Below are positions 1 to 9,859 of a stretch of 64,000 nt of DNA, one piece after another. The stretch comes from Impatiens glandulifera (lineage: Eukaryota > Streptophyta > Magnoliopsida > Ericales > Balsaminaceae). The notes beneath the pieces are model-generated. The model was not told the DNA's origin. It made no database searches and was given only the letters and a program-made list of their open reading frames with translations. Location: positions 8,796,340 through 8,860,339 of the forward strand of contig NC_061863.1 of NCBI RefSeq assembly GCF_907164915.1, given 5' to 3'. Position numbers and translations under genes: made by a program. The number at the start of each line of letters is the position of its first letter. The first letter of the stretch is position 1.

Positions 1-1765
1 GTTGTTCAAAGCACTTAAAGACCTCTGGGGTGTAAACTTTGCAGGCATCCTTTAAGATCAAAACTGGATAGTTAAGACTTGGTTGGCTGATAATTGATTT
101 GAAATCAGCCTTCAACACATCATATCTTCTTTCATCGAGTAGTCTTTCAAAGTGTTTGAAAAATTCTAAAAACTTGTGTTTGTAGGAGCAGTACCTTTTC
201 AACATACTGTTCATACTCTCACTTCTCTGTGTTGTCGTCATATCAGCACAAAACATTTGTCGTCCATAGACTAATGCCCACTTTCGCCTGATGCTAAACA
301 TGCGTTTCAACCAGTCGTTGTTTTCAAGCCCGTAGTTTGTCAACATTTGATTCCAAGCTTCAACAAACTCTATCTCTTCTTCAAAATCATATATACACGA
401 AGAAAAATCCTTAGAAAAATCTCTGAAATTATGGAACACCGAGCTAAGATGTATGGCTGCATTTTGAAATATGTGCCAAATACAGAGACGATGATTTGTT
501 TCGGGCCATGTAGACGCCAAGGCCTTAGCCATGGTCGCGTCTTGATCTGTAAGAATGGTTTTTGGTTTTTTCCCACGCATAGCTTTGGTGAAAGTCTCAA
601 ACAACCAATCAAAAGTCATCGCAGTTTCATCGTATAATAGAGCTGCTCCAAAAATAATTGATTGTTTGTGATGATTGACACCTACAAAAAGCGCAACTGG
701 ACGACCTTCATTATTCTTCTTGTATGTGGTGTCAAAACTGACCACGTCTCCGAAGTATGAATAATCGGACCGCATGTTGGAATCACACCAAAAAATATTC
801 GTTATCAAATCGTCCGCATCAAGTTGAAAAGCATTATAAAAACCAGGATCATTGGATTGTTTTTTCTGCAAATACTCTAATACACCCCCTGTTTCCCCAA
901 AATTACACTCTCTGGTTCTTTTCGTGCGCAGGTAATTTTTGTAATCCTCAGGAAGAAAACCTAGATTCTCCCTTCCACCGATTTGTTTAGACATTAGAGC
1001 ATGTGATGACTTAGGAGGAATTCCCACGTTAGTGGCCATCTCGATATGTAAGCCTGCAACTGCAGAAATATTCCTATGGCATCTATACAGGTGAGTTTTC
1101 TTTGGACTTGCAAGAGGATGACTATGATCACTAATAAAATTTACCACTTGGAACTTTCCATTGTCTGCCCTCTTTATCCTCAATTTCGCTTCACAACAGA
1201 ACCTAGTCACAGAACGTCTACGTTTCACATAGACATCACGTTTGTCCTTTCCCCGTTCACCCTGTGCACTACAACAAAAAAACTCTATCCAGTATTTTAC
1301 CCTCGTTGTCTACATGTTTTGAACTGCGCCTTATACCAAATCCTATTAGTTTAGCGTATGCTAAGTAGAATACGTAGCCTTCTTCTTCACTCTCAAATTC
1401 CCTACCTAAAAGTGGAATTAAGTTGGCTTCGATGTCCTCCAAAGGTTGGCCGTTTCCATCGAAATTCAATTGACGACGACAAGTAGCAGATTCGCTGTTC
1501 AATTTGAATACGTGGAAAATAAAGGTTCAACTAACCCGAATTTGTAGATTATTGTAAAATGAAAACAATATAAGCGAATAGAGCTTCACTTCAACATTAA
1601 TAACATTGTAATATTAGGCGAATATAGTTTCGCTTTAAAACTTATTATCAAAAAAGCTATTAGTGAAGAGATCTTCGCTTACATATGAATGAAAAAAATT
1701 AGAGAAGTTAAACCATGTTACCTTAAATCAATAATATCATTCTCGTTCATATCATTCTCGCTCAT
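1..1765 (-). pseudogene. FAR1-related (FRS/MULE-type transposase family) gene, 3' end outside window, one frameshift
   Basis: The minus strand encodes a FAR1 DNA-binding domain followed by a MULE transposase domain, as in plant FAR1/FHY3-related transcription factors derived from Mutator-like transposases. Exon 1 is probably 1765-1722 (ATG at 1763-1765, start MSENDMNENDIIDL; another ATG lies at 1807). It ends at donor AAG|GTAACA and joins acceptor TTGAACAG at 1495, keeping frame. Exon 2 runs from 1494 off the window. Visible motifs are GREFESEEEGYVFY and GFGIR, the C-rich part RFCCEAKLRIKR, the transposase SFDTTYKKN (first Asp), ILTDQDATMAKAL (second Asp), CIWHIFQN and an acidic EEIEFVEAWNQ (Glu). 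After the break the frame stays open for about 425 codons. The break is a seven-base A run at 1276-1282, where six bases would restore the usual FFCCSAQGE. I cannot tell a real mutation from an assembly error. Host FRS gene or MULE transposase are both possible. Confidence 0.85.
1495..1721 (-). other. Intron 1 of the FRS gene, with three GCGAA-N6-TTCGC motifs
   Basis: The donor GTAACA at 1716-1721 and acceptor AACAG ending at 1495 bound a 227-bp AT-rich segment. Splicing joins TTA AG to C GAA and keeps the frame between the acidic N-terminus and the FAR1 domain. Three imperfect palindromes sit here (1574-1589, 1618-1633, 1663-1678). The intron is inferred from splice signals and frame only. 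Confidence 0.6.
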
Positions 1766-2503
1766 ATGTGTTCCTTCCTGATAATCAACCAGAACAGAAC
1801 ATTTCATGTCGAGTATTCGAAAAACATAAAAAAGGTGGGGATGAAAAGTAAAGAAGGTATAGATGACATTCAAAAACATACCATTTTCTAATTTAGGAAG
1901 ATAGATTGATATTATAATGCAGTCTCCGGCGAAGGAGAGGTCGATGGTAGACAATGGAGTATCACTCCGGCGAAGAAATGGTCGTACAGGTGAGAGAGAG
2001 AACAGTACAAACTTTGTCTAGCTTAGCAGCATGGCTTGCTGCATGCAGCATTTAATGAAAAGGTGGCAGGTGTTAGGTGGCGGTGAGGTGACTTGTTAAA
2101 AAAATTATTTCATTTTAATAATTAAATGAATAAAATTATTATGAATTAATATTAATAAATCAATCAATCAATCAGTAAGCGAAGATTTCTTCACATTATT
2201 ATTTTGACAATTGTTTTAGAAAGATTATTTTGACAGTTGTTTTAAAACATATTAATTATTTATCACATTAGGGGCGATTAACTTACATAGATGGCTATGT
2301 ATTAATAAATGAATTTAAATTTATACTTCAAGTTATACATTATTTCTTCATGTTTCAAGATTTAGTTTAATATAAGGCCGGTGTTTTAAAAAAAACAATT
2401 CGAAGAACCATAAAGAGAAATCTGAAATCAAATATGACATTAACAAATTGAAGAATGCAAAATATTCAAATATTCGGTAACAAATTCAACCAACACATGT
2501 CTA
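1766..2503. other. AT-rich intergenic stretch
   Basis: This lies between the 5' end of the FRS gene and the 3' end of the BRCT fragment. It should hold the FRS promoter and leader, which I cannot delimit. One palindromic GCGAAGATTTCTTCAC motif lies at 2179-2194. I see no convincing coding sequence. Confidence 0.5.
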
Positions 2504-3265
2504 TTACAACAACAAAGGCTGCAAATCACAAGCAGCAATGGATTCTAGCAAGCTTGTGTGAGGAACACCAAACACATCCAAATATGTCTTCAAAGGATTC
2601 TCTGCCTCAAATACCCAAACAAGTTCATTAGCATCGTGCCGAGACTTGTTGAATACAACTATAGTTTTGTCGTCCTCGGGCTCGACGAACGGATTCTCCA
2701 TTTCTTTAGTTGTACCTCCTCCAGCAATTACAAACCCCATAAGATCCAGTTTGTAAGCCGGGATGAATTCCCCTGCAAATATGAAGGTGTAACTGTCGAA
2801 CAGTTTCGGCAGCTGAAAGAAAATACAAGACATTTTTAGTAATCATGGAGAATTGAATATCATATGGAGGAGTAGTAGGAATAAGACAAAACTTACATTG
2901 TTCAAATAACGCATTCTGTCAGCTCTTGGACCGCCCACAGTCCCATGATTATCTCGCTGCACCTCGTATGGTTCCTCGTCCACGTAACAATTCAATCTGA
3001 TTGATGATTTTATCCCTGTACAAAAGCAATAGGTGTTTTTAGTTTCATATATGTGAAAATGAATATTCAGTTAAGAGTAAAGGGTTAAGAATAACAGAGT
3101 CTCACAATCAATGGTAATGACCCAACTCCCGTTCAATATTGCCTTCAATACTTTGATAGTGCGACCGCATCCACCATTAGAATCGGTGGATGCTATGACG
3201 TGGGTCACATCGTCTCGCCACCTCATTGTCACCGTGGCACCACATGTGTTAGCATATTGTTGCAT
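2504..3265 (-). CDS. C-terminal tandem-BRCT fragment of a BRCA1/BARD1-like gene
   Basis: Three minus-strand exons, 3265-3106, 3015-2897 and 2812-2504, splice in frame (160+119+309 nt) to 195 codons plus stop. The first holds the BRCT core DDVTHVIASTDSNG followed by GRTIKVLKAIL and GSWVITIDW. The second gives VDEEPYEVQRD, the linker typical of plant BRCA1 and BARD1. The third gives PKLFDSYTFIFAGEFIPAYK, AGGGTT and SLLESIAACDLQP of the second BRCT. Such repeats bind phosphopeptides and act in homologous-recombination repair in the nucleus. The start chosen is the first in-frame ATG, inside the first exon. A further possible 5' exon (3439-3373) does not join in frame from any upstream ATG. RING, ankyrin and PHD-like parts are absent; full plant homologues are 700-950 aa. 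It is probably a truncated duplicate. Whether it is translated is unknown. Confidence 0.7.
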
Positions 3266-3675
3266 CAAGTGCTGTTTAAGAACAATCATAAATATTTCAG
3301 ATAAACAAGATGAAAACTTAAACAATATGGAAAAAAAAGGGAGATATGTCAAGAATAGTACTATCTCTTCACTTGTTAATTGATTTGGGCATAAAATCTA
3401 GTCTTTGCCAAAGTTTTGGACGGATGCTGTGGCGGTTGCCTGCACGTGCATGAAAAAAAACGGTCTTTGTTAGTATGTACTAGGGTTTCATGGAAATAAT
3501 ATCCCAAAACCTAACACTAGGTAAGTTTTCCTAAATACGATGGATTTACATTTAAGGTGACATTTGGAGAGTAGGGTTTCCTAAAGATTAACGAGAAAAC
3601 AACATCACATAACAGAATCTAGTTTAGTAGTTCCATAATCCTAAATATGAAAAGTTACTATTCAGGAATACGTAC

Positions 3676-3830
3676 CATTGTGGAGTCGTGAAGATGTTGA
3701 TTCTGGTTTGGTCGACGGGTAGCTGGTTGCGAATCGCCGTGAAAGGAGGCAGGAAGAGAGAGAGAGATGAATCGGGCGGAAATGATTATAAAATAATCAT
3801 ATTAGGGGTATATATATTCATGTAACCGGG
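3676..3830 (-). promoter_or_regulatory. Possible promoter and CT-rich leader upstream of the BRCT fragment
   Basis: On the minus strand an AT-rich TATA-like run (TGAATATATATACCCC, near 3805-3820) is followed by a CT-rich leader (CATCTCTCTCTCTC, near 3755-3768) and an ATG at 3676-3678 that is followed at once by GTACGT, a good donor. Splicing to the acceptor at 3440 would put that ATG in a frame with an early stop. The fragment may therefore have a promoter without a sound start, or the start lies further downstream. Confidence 0.35.
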
Positions 3831-4013
3831 GCGAACATGTCTTCTTTCGAAAAGCGACTATTCATTCCATGTCACATGACACAGGGACCAGGGGCGAATA
3901 AGTGTTCTCTCGAGAAGCGACTATTCAATCCATTTTACATTGAACATGGTCTAGGCGAACAAATATTCTCTTCCAGCAAAAAAATTTAAATAAAAAAAAA
4001 TATTAATGAATTA

Positions 4014-4925
4014 ATTGAAGCGAATATTATATCGTTGCATGTCATTTTAAATTAATTGAATTAACATTTATTAATAAACGGAAATAAAAAAAACAAGAAA
4101 AAAACTAGCCAGTAATTGAGGCAAAGATTTGTTCGGTTGCTGCATGTCATCTTCAATTAATTGAATTAATATTTAATAAACGGAAATATAAAATCCATGT
4201 CATTTTGGTCTTTACATAGACGGGTAAGTGTCTTTACATGGTAGGCAAGCGGTCTTCTCATGGGTGGGTATGGGGGTTTTACATGAGGTTTTTATTAGAA
4301 TTAATTTAAGCAAATATATCTTCGCTCATGAGGGTCTCCAGCCAAAAAAAATGAAATAAAAAAAACAAAAAAAATAGCCAAGGAATTGAAGCGAAGATTT
4401 GTTCGGTTGTTGCATGTCATCTTCAATTAATTGAATTAATATTTAATAAATGGAAATATAAAATCCATGTCATTTTGGTCTTCACATAGACGGGTAAGTG
4501 TCTTTCCATGGCAGGCAGGCGGTCTTCTCATGGGTGGGTTGGGGGGTTTACATGAGGTTTTAATTAAAATTAATTGAAGCAAATATATCTTCGCTCCAGA
4601 GAGTCTCGAGGCAAAAAAAATTAAATAAAAAAATTAAATAAAAATTCCTAGAAAAAAAATGAATGAATTTATTGAAGCGAATATTATATCGCTGCATGTG
4701 TTTTTTAATAAATTAAATTAATATTTAATAAACGTAAATATAAAATCCATGTCAATTTGGTCTTTACATAGACGTGTAAGTGTATTTTCATGAACGGCAG
4801 GCGGTCTTCTCATGGGTGGGTATGGGGGGTTTACATGAGGGTCATGGCAACGGGCGTGTAGATCTTCTCTCCCATCGCATCTCACCCTTCCCTCTGACAC
4901 GGAACCTGAGCGAAGATATCTTATC
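4014..4925. repeat. Tandem repeat, about three copies of a 260-290 bp unit
   Basis: Three diverged copies begin near 4115, 4385 and 4673, with a partial copy near 4014. Each contains, in order, an AAGCGAA-type palindrome, a TTGCATGTCAT or CTGCATG segment, ATTAATATTTAATAAA, AAATCCATGTCA, TTGGTCTTNACATAGACG, GGTCTTCTCATGGGTGGG and TTTACATGAGG. Copies differ by small indels and substitutions. No coding potential is evident. Confidence 0.75.
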
Positions 4926-7900
4926 TGGGTGTCATATGAATATTATATAATTTCCTGGCGTTAACAGGCGCTACCGTTAACGGCGTCTGGTGTGAACCCG
5001 GGCCGAAACCCGGATTCCGGATCCTCCCTCCCTCCGTCTCCTCCCCAGATTGATTTCTTATTAAATTAATAATGCTGCAATCTGATTGGTCCGCCACAGG
5101 GGAACACAGCAATCGGTAGCAGAAGATCTGAATTGACAACTTACACCATTAATAAGTTGTGACAACTCCAGCGGAATTGTCGCCGACCAGTTTGAGCTTC
5201 ACACTGAAACCCACGTCCTAGCAGTAGATGTCGTAGAATTAGGTTTCGTTAGAGATTATAAATGCTTTGGGATTAATTTTCTATTCCTCCTTTATAGCCT
5301 TATTTAACACTTTCTCCCGCTCCTTTTTCGAAAACATATTCAAGTTCGAGAACAATCATCGTCTCGTCGTTGCTTCCCCATTCTACACAAATATTGCCGG
5401 AATAATCCTTCCCCTTTACTTTCTCTTCTTCGACAACGAATCCTTCTGCGGGGAGCACCAAAATAAACACGTTTTCTTAGGCGGAAAAGGAGAATGAGAA
5501 GACTCATACAGATTTGAAGAATCCGAAGGAGATATCTAGATGTTGCCTTCGATTTAAGAACCCATTTGTTATCCCGCTGCTCAGGGTTTCCTTCTTTGGC
5601 GAGAGATTTTCCTTTACAGCCAATTAATTCGATGAATTAAATGACAAAGAAATATTCTCATTTTCTAGCTTTGGCTTCTTGTTCTCTTCGTCATCATTTT
5701 ACTGATGGGTGTATCTTCCCATAGATTTCGTTGAAGGAAGCTTGAGATTTGAACCAGAAGAAGGGGTCGGTAACGATTTGAGTTTGTAGAGAAAGTCTCA
5801 AGTTGGGAGAACAGAGTCAGGATCAAAGTCGACACAATTGACGGTAGCCACCTATTTGATGAAGCATTTGTCCATTGTTTGGTCGAGGATCTCTTCTACT
5901 GCTCCCTCCTCGTCACTGTCTAAGAAGGATGAAAAATCCATCACTGTCTAAGAAGGATGAAAATCTACCATAACAGAGAACGAAACAGAGAGAGATTGAT
6001 TAGGGTTTATAGATTTATTTATAGGAACGATACAACTTCAATAATAATAATCCCCTCTTACAATTTTTATTGTCATTCATGATGATGTACAGAGACATTA
6101 TTTTAATGGTGTTGGTTGTCGAAGTTGTATTAATGGTGTTGGATGAAATGTGTTGAAAGAACGTAACATGGTTGAATAGAGATGAAGTTATTTTTAATTT
6201 TATTTAGTTTTATTTTTTTAATGATAAGATCGTTTGAATTGAAAAAATTTATTATAAAAAATAATATATATATATAATAATAATAATATGTGGATATGAC
6301 ATGTCAATGAGATTATGACTACATTTTAACGTTCGTTAGATAAATCTGTTAAGTTTAATAAATTTGATATTTTTCGACAAAGTTTTTATAAATAAATAGA
6401 ATTTTACAACTTAATAAACAAATTTGACACGCCCATCCAATTTTATAAATAAAATTCACATTATTCTCATATTTAAATGTGCTTGGAACATCGGCCAAAA
6501 GACAAGCAATACTCCTAGCTAGATCACAGCAACCATGTTCCTTGTACCAACATTGTTTTCAACAATGTAAAGATAACATCGAGTTATAATAATGATGTCG
6601 TAAATGCAACATGTAAGAATGTGATCAAGCACTTTACTTACCCAATGATCTCTTCTATCCATTAGGTTGATATAAAGATCATTATTTAGACGGAATGATA
6701 TTCTTATTTTATTTGAATTCTCTACATATATATAGTGTGTATATTAATAAAATCACTAGACAAATATATATATATATATATATATTTATAGTTTTATTTC
6801 ACTTAATTGAATTGTGACACGTTATTATAAAATATATTATCGTCATAGACACCTAATTTTTATACCCCAAAATAAAATAAAATAAATTGCCCGGTCTAGT
6901 ATGATGATTATACTTGATTATTGGACCGGAAAAATAAAAATCAGAAACACTTTTCATAAATGGTTTGAAATGACCCTTGAAAAGCGGTCCAAATGCCAAT
7001 TTTCGAAAAAAAAACTCATAATTCGGATGACCCAACACTTTTAGATTGACTGGTTTGGAAAATCATGAATTTTGAGTATAATATTGTTATTGGAAAAAAT
7101 GTTAGGAACAACCACTTTGAAGCTTGTTCTTGCACTCAAACACCATTTTTCAGAAAAGATCAGAATTTGGGAGACCTGATACGTTCAGATTAACCGGTTC
7201 GAAAATTATAAATTTTGAGTATAATATTGTTATTTGCAATTTTGTGTAGAAGGTTTTTAAAAGGCCAAAAGAGCCATAAACTAAGTCAAACTAAGCGGAT
7301 CAAGGCTATGTCAACGTAGCACTCTCGCTCGCCCAGAAAATTCAAAAGCGTGAGTGGCGTCATCCTGGCGTTAACAAGTGCCTCATTTGAAAACACGCTC
7401 AAATTCCTTAATTTGATTTGGCAATCTTTAGTCAAAGGAAGATCAGATGGATCCTTAACTTTAAAAATTCACCCAGGCCTTTACACTTGATGATTTTGGA
7501 TGTTTTTAGATATTTTGGAAAGTTTGAAGAGTCTCATACAAGATATGTTTTATCCCTATTTTAGATTGAAGCTCTTAACCACGGGAAATTGGCGATACAA
7601 AACGATGTGTGCGGAATGGAATCAAATTGAACACACATACGGTTAAAAATTCATAACTTGAGCCACAAGGCCTCAAAATTAAATTGCTATATATGGATGG
7701 AAAGCTCCGTCGAATGGAACCAGTCTCATGTCTCCATTCAACAAATAATTTGGTCTATGCAGTCCGACAACATGATGCAAGTACATTAACTTCAATCCTA
7801 GAGCAAAATGAAGTTAGGTGTTACTTCATAAATTCGTATCATTTGATTCACTCGACCATTTGGTGCAAGTGAGCTATCATTGGAAATATCGTTGAGTTGA

Positions 7901-8222
7901 CTTTCTATTAATAATAAGCATCACTCATGACTCGATTTATAGCCCACGCTAGGTCGTCTGTAACCTAGACTACTCATTTTGGGGTCAATGACGTTCCATC
8001 GTGAATTCCATAAATTTGTAGCTTTTCTTGAACTTAATGAGAAAGACGAAAATTTAACTAATTTTAATACATTTCAAATGCATTCTAGCTCAGCCTCAAT
8101 GGTGATCTAAGTCAAAAGTTACAACTATTAGAAGTCTCGGTTGAAACGAAGACCAAGAAATGGTTGAACTTCAAAAATATGTAACTTGACCTACACTTAA
8201 TTATTTATCTTGATTCAAAATG
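4926..8222. other. Low-information, probably degraded repetitive DNA
   Basis: I find no supportable gene. The phrase TTTTGAGTATAATATTGTTATT occurs twice (about 7071 and 7217) within a degenerate direct repeat of about 140 bp. Wording such as GGAAAGCTCCGTCGAATGGAACC near 7696 resembles non-coding parts of plant LTR elements, but I cannot name a family. Short ORFs near 5267 and 7684 show no recognisable motifs. An (AT)n run lies near 6766-6784. The base pair at 8222/8223 is the left flank of the Sirevirus-like insertion. Confidence 0.45.
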
Positions 8223-8227
8223 GAGAG

Positions 8228-9525
8228 TGTTAGGATCTAGGTCGCGGCTGGAGGACCGGGGTTGAACCGGTTAGCGCGTTTCACTCAAAGGGTTGTGATT
8301 AATCCGGTTAGAGATTAACACCGGGGTTTCAATACCACACAAACTGTCACAAACCCTTGAACTAGGTTCAAGCGCGGAAGAGGTTTGTTTTAGGTTGAAG
8401 CAGCACACTTATATGATAGGCAGAACCGGTTTTGAATAGGACAGGTTTAGAAATTGATGGGTCAGTTTTTGTAACCTGGTGGTTCGGTTTAGGTAGTGTA
8501 GAGTCGGTTAGAGCGGTGAAGGTAGGTTAGTACAGGTCGGTTAGAATGTAGAACCAGCAGAAGGTAAATAACAAGACAGAATTTTATGGATGTTCGGAGA
8601 TAAAACTCCTACGTCACCCCTTCCTCTCGAAACCGCAAGAAGGATATTCACTAAGGAATACAAATACAATCCGATCGAGACTTATTTCCTGCTCGATAAC
8701 ACCCGTACAATTTACACCGAAATTGTAAATACACACTTCAACTTAGCACTTAAGCTTTTATAGAGATAGAACACAATCTTATCAATTGTAAATTAATTGT
8801 CCATTGTGTTCCCTTGTATCTCTTGTATCCCACTTGTCCCACGTTTACTCTTCTTCAGCTACTCCTTTTATAGGTGAAATATGTCAACGGTCATATTTCA
8901 CTTCCTTGAATTTGATTGGCTGAGCAGAGGTTCAGTGATTCAGACCTGGCGGTCAACTGTTCAGACCTGGCGGTCAACTTTACAGAGTTGGCAGTCTGTT
9001 CTTCCGGTGTGTAAGACAAACCTGCTAGGTTTGTCTTTTGCTCAATATGGTTACTGTCTGTTAGACAGTTGTCTGTACTTGGAAGATTGCCTCTGATTTA
9101 TCCTGAAGTGGAAAGATCTTGTAGGACTGTCTTCTACAACCTGCATACTTTCCTCAGACTTGTATGGATATGGAAGTGTTCAGTCTGTTCCTTTAGTATC
9201 ATTCTCAACAGATACCCGAAGTATCTTCTTGTGCTGGTCGGTCATTTGACTTTTCACCGGATGGCTTCCGGTGTGAATGGTTTAACCGGACAGCTTTCGG
9301 TTATTCCTTTGCCTTCTAGCTGATCGGTTGTCTGGTGTTTCCGGTTTTTAGTTTTGGCCGATCATTTCTTTGTGCGGTCATGTTCCGAATGTTCCTGGTC
9401 GGTTTAATAACTTGACCGGTTAATCTTCTTAACCGCTTCATTTGTTTGAGCGGTCCGGTTCCTTGTTCCTGCATGGAAGGTTTATTTATGTTAAGTTCTG
9501 TGAACCGGTCTAATTTTATCTAACA
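8228..9525 (-). repeat. Sirevirus-like LTR, minus orientation (1298 bp)
   Basis: It begins TGTTAGGATC and ends ATCTAACA on the plus strand, so on the minus strand it reads TGTTAGAT...GATCCTAACA, with TG...CA ends. A minus-strand TATA box (TATAAAAG) lies at 8865-8872. The palindrome CACCGGATGGCTTCCGGTG lies at 9255-9273. It has exactly the same length as the LTR at 14452-15749 and differs from it only by scattered substitutions. A polypurine tract precedes it on the minus strand, so it is a 3' LTR. Confidence 0.9.
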
Positions 9526-9770
9526 ATTTCTCTCTTTTTGATTATTTTATTTAAAATTATCAAAATCATGTAAGATTGCAAACGTAGGCCGGTTCTTTAT
9601 TTGACCGGATTTTTGAAACTAACTTGGGAGAATTTTTTGAAAAATTTGGAAAAATTTTGAGAAAAATTTTGGAAAAATCTAATCTTTTATCTTATCAATT
9701 TCTCCCTTTTTGATTATTTTAATTAAAATTATCAAAACCCTGTAGAAATGCAAATATAGGCCGGTTTCAA
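9526..9770 (-). promoter_or_regulatory. Duplicated polypurine-tract blocks before the minus-strand 3' LTR
   Basis: Two copies of a block of about 72 bp, near 9522-9595 and 9696-9770, read on the minus strand as GGCC(TA), an A/T-rich part, AATAATCAAAAAG and GAGAGAAATT or GGAGAAATT. The first abuts the LTR and is the functional-looking PPT for plus-strand DNA priming. Repeated PPT copies in this position are a published trait of Sireviruses. Confidence 0.7.
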
Positions 9771-9859
9771 AAATAGCTTTATATATATATAGAAATAACC
9801 GAAAAAGGGAAAATAATATATAGACACCGAAATAAACATAGTTTAGGAAAAGTGAGCCC

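Larger units (their letters stand above)
1574..4925. repeat. Dispersed 16-bp palindromic motif family GCGAA-N6-TTCGC
   Basis: About 13 sites share a 5-6-5 layout, GCGAA, six mostly A/T bases, TTCGC, with one or two mismatches. They start at 1574, 1618, 1663, 2179, about 3829, 3893, 3953, 4020, 4310, 4388, 4577, 4678 and 4910. The spacer length is constant although its sequence varies. They lie in the FRS intron, between the two genes, and in the tandem repeats upstream of the BRCT fragment, but not in coding exons. I recognise no named repeat. Confidence 0.6.

Noticed and set aside
4014..4925. CRISPR-like array
   Set aside because: Units are about 280 bp, diverged, in a plant genome; not a CRISPR.
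5267..5497. 76-codon plus-strand ORF
   Set aside because: No recognisable domain, no splice or promoter support.
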